Below, piece after piece: positions 63,701-64,000 of a DNA stretch of 64,000 bases. Position 1 is the stretch's first letter, and each line of letters begins with the position of its first letter. Both the position numbers and the translations under genes were made by a program. Under the pieces are notes generated by a model. The model was not told the origin of the DNA. It saw only the letters and a program-made list of their open reading frames with translations, and did no database searches. Origin of the DNA: Roseimaritima multifibrata (GTDB lineage Bacteria > Planctomycetota > Planctomycetia > Pirellulales > Pirellulaceae); assembly GCF_007741495.1 (NCBI RefSeq), contig NZ_CP036262.1, positions 2,170,001 to 2,234,000 of the forward strand, read 5' to 3'.

Positions 63701-64000
63701 AGACCTGTCACTTTTGTGGCCGAACCGTAGATGAAAATATATTTGCCGTCTGTCGAGAAGGTCGTATCTAATACGCCTACATCGGTGTAGCGTGCAATAA
63801 ATCCGTAATTGCCGTTAGCCAATCCGGCCATCACGATATTGCTACCACCCGTGCCGTCGTCCTCGACTTCTAAGTCAAGCAACTGATCGGTATTGGCTGT
63901 CAACGCGATGTCCAGACGTCCTCCGGTTCCAAAACCATTGTCCATCGTCCCTGTGGAATCGATCCGAAATGCCACCAAGTCCGAATCGCCAGATTGAACG
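57787..64000 (-). CDS. Giant secreted cadherin-repeat protein with delta-60 repeats and C-terminal membrane anchor (5'-truncated)
   Basis: About 2070 residues are present and the frame is open to the window edge; the GTG at 63978 lies inside a repeat (SDLVAFRIDSTGTMDNGFG) and is not the start. In order: delta-60 (beta-propeller-like) repeats such as YLLTGDLGNGDAGLTRFLHSGALDNSFG; several beta-sandwich regions (FVENGTPVVLDAEG, NTLLEG-type spacers); nine cadherin-like units of exactly 100 residues (NEAPTDI, VDENTDT, DPDSGETF, DHERQATY); and a Big_9-like unit (APEAVPDSYTTNYG). A polar linker rich in Asp and Ser leads to LASLGYVAWLLRGGAFVTAALSSLPAWRMLDP, a membrane-anchor type end found in planctomycete giant proteins. 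Surface adhesion or matrix is inferred. Confidence 0.88.
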   Translation of the reverse strand, partial: VQSGDSDLVAFRIDSTGTMDNGFGTGGRLDIALTANTDQLLDLEVEDDGTGGSNIVMAGLANGNYGFIARYTDVGVLDTTFSTDGKYIFIYGSATKVTGLGIQADGKYLLTGDLGNGDAGLTRFLHSGALDNSFGSSGYTTVDSGGTETIHRLQILEDGKIILVGSSDVSGTEEAMALRFLENGTVDTGFANNGWLISDIGTDESSAHDIIEGIDGSLYLVGTAASGRNESFVQHLSADGTEDPFFHGTESLGGTAAFVENGTPVVLDAEGSVFDQELSNANDFGDSTLTLSRSTGPDINDVFTATGNLLFDGSDVKLSGSIVGSLVNVDGQLTITFAANTTGTEVNQVIRSIAYSHRSDAPPSTVEITWTFDDQNDSSQGSGNAKQVSGITTVYIVAINDAPVIDLNGPQPGTGYTTSYIENGMPVAIADNDVAVSDLDNASFNRLTVRFSGILNGNQEIVRFAGVDFNATEPKTDFATALGTEVRIVYDGTEFSVTRASGDSLSATNLAWLIQSMTYENSSDNLLEGDRTFQFSVTDSSGLDSVVASSTITTAAVNDTPLVVVPNNSLTAIENQKLVLHGIGFSISDADSAGSSVTTTIEVGEGILNVTAGDSGVVIESGNASASVVLTGTVDAINQLLTGTSSGTVSYLNDSDTPATSTLISVTVNDHGNSGSDPGTTGDANSEVGINEQTIQIMAINDAPFNSGTLPANVVVTEDVKSNIDLSGVQIADVDHANGLLTVTIATARGGSLYATSSGGVVIGGTSSSSLTLTGSLTNLNSYLDTISNIQYLHQTADTAGNNADSVSVAVKDNGNTGFGGGTDQNLGSIRVDITQVNDAPSDINPNSFSVNENVDTSLGQVVGTLTAVDPDAGDSFVFSIDGGADAGNFTINSNNLILNDGLLDHERKDHYTVDVLATDSGGSQYSKTLTVFVADINEAPTDITPHSFSIDENTDTNNGVNVGILTADDPDSGETFTYAIIGGTDQTKFTISGDRLTLDDGILDYENQNSYSVDVQVTDSGGNRHKEKISVNVIDINEAPTDINPNTFSVSENTNTTGGYSVGTLTTTDPDSGETFSYSISGGSDQAKFSISGDQLSLDDGILDHERQATYEVQILVTDGAGNLFRETISVNVDDINETPTDITPDAFNVTELTNTSGGLILGTLTTVDPDSGETFAYTINGGPDQANFSINADQLIFDDGVLNRMRQATYLVDVQVIDGAGHTYSETIYVNVSEVNEAPTAILPSAFNVDENIDTAGGYRVGTLTAADPDSGETFTYSITGGADQAKFSIAGDQLILTDGHLDHERQATYDVQVQVTDSGGNTYSDTLSVDVNDINEAPTAIVPDAFSVIENTDTASGYSVGTLTTIDPDSGDTFAYSISGGSDQAKFSVAGDQLILTDGILDHERQAAYDVQVLVTDGAGNTHSKNIAIAVSDSNEMPTAILPTAFNVDENIDTAGGISVGTLTTVDPDSGEAFVYSIAGGADQAKFSITGDQLILTDGILDHERQPTYNVQVLVTDSAGNTYSEAIDVDVRDINEAPTAILPSTFSVDENTDTSSGFSAGTLTAIDSDSGDTFRYSIAGGVDQAKFSIDGDQLVLTDGILDHERQATYQVQVLVTDSEGNTHSENISVDVSDVNDAPTGITPNQFAVSKTTDTSAGIVLGELITSDPDLIDHFRYEIVGGIDQAEFSLGGAAGATLLFQTPVLDVASQSEYQVLLRTTDAGGLSAEQFITVRIINDNSAPEAVPDSYTTNYGTSITLSSPNPLANDRDAEGDDLFITMVTPPAHGQLSQTPNGEWLYTPSSGFIGEDVWYYRAFDGNQESNLTHVTIRVQAIAGPGSGFASGASSNPGSSLGSRDPGPIGVGNDSESSDNGDRDDSTENSPGNNETPLLINPYAPDNSGRRDHHSGDADAPVGLAESDHDRENGDRTKPLFNRRSELESWETLVDSHAHSGRNLQMSELELAQIRDLLQQDIAQAISWHQWDDYMRQDHADSVSISIGAVGVSAGLASLGYVAWLLRGGAFVTAALSSLPAWRMLDPSTILESYRQSSDDLDSTEQLFNVTPDVKK
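58801..61500 (-). repeat. Nine coding tandem repeats of exactly 300 bp
   Basis: Boundaries fall at 61500, 61200, 60900, 60600, 60300, 60000, 59700, 59400, 59100 and 58800. The string GCTTCGTTGATGTC or a close variant ends just before most of these. There are no insertions or deletions between units. The units encode the cadherin-like domains of the giant protein; the outer two diverge most, the central ones are most alike. Confidence 0.9.

Overview
The window looks like chromosomal DNA of a planctomycete, most likely a Pirellulaceae (Rhodopirellula-type) organism. The call rests on gene content. It carries several planctomycete-specific cytochrome families (PSCyt/PSD, i.e. DUF1549/DUF1553, DUF1592/1588/1585/1587/1595) with their partners DUF1501 and DUF1552. 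It also has a PVC-type dehydrogenase fused to a CxxCH cytochrome, a giant cadherin-repeat protein with an Ala-Trp-rich C-terminal membrane anchor, and many GTG/TTG starts with weak Shine-Dalgarno sites. No rRNA, tRNA, CRISPR array or transposase gene was recognised.

Layout. 1-12.0 kb: end of purB, a nested inverted-repeat element, folK with a long extra C-terminus, a DUF5684-type membrane protein, a moeB-like gene and moaC, aroH with an unknown partner, a ribose-type ABC importer, and a divergent 2-keto acid decarboxylase. 12.0-28.1 kb, all on the minus strand: the S10/spc ribosomal cluster from rpsJ to rplO, then secY, adk, nrdR, an unusually large lepB and an lptB-like ATPase. A strong promoter precedes rpsJ and an intrinsic terminator sits between rplO and secY. 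28.1-39.1 kb, plus strand: a PVC-type dehydrogenase/cytochrome, an MFS exporter, a PSCyt/PSD protein translationally coupled to a DUF1552 protein, and an ankyrin protein.

39.2-44.8 kb, minus strand: a four-gene operon of DUF1549/1553 cytochrome, DUF1501 protein, ECF sigma factor, and a one-pass membrane protein whose cytoplasmic end looks like an anti-sigma factor. The outer part of that last protein is a degenerate copy of the DUF1549/1553 cytochrome encoded at the head of the same operon. This is the most interesting system here: a sensor apparently derived from the enzyme it would regulate. 45.2-57.4 kb: carB, a block of REP-like tandem repeats and a G-rich heptamer, a tandem trypsin-like/PDZ protease, another nested inverted-repeat element, dapA, a seven-loop EF-hand protein overlapping mnmE, and small hypothetical genes. 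57.8 kb to the end: most of a giant secreted protein with nine exactly 300-bp cadherin-like repeats.

A second notable signal is non-coding: a dispersed inverted-repeat element present three times (713-1037, 33431-33597 reversed, 51754-52098). The short copy is closed by a small apical hairpin. The two long copies have different perfect palindromes inserted at that same apex. The three short structured loci appear to belong to one family.
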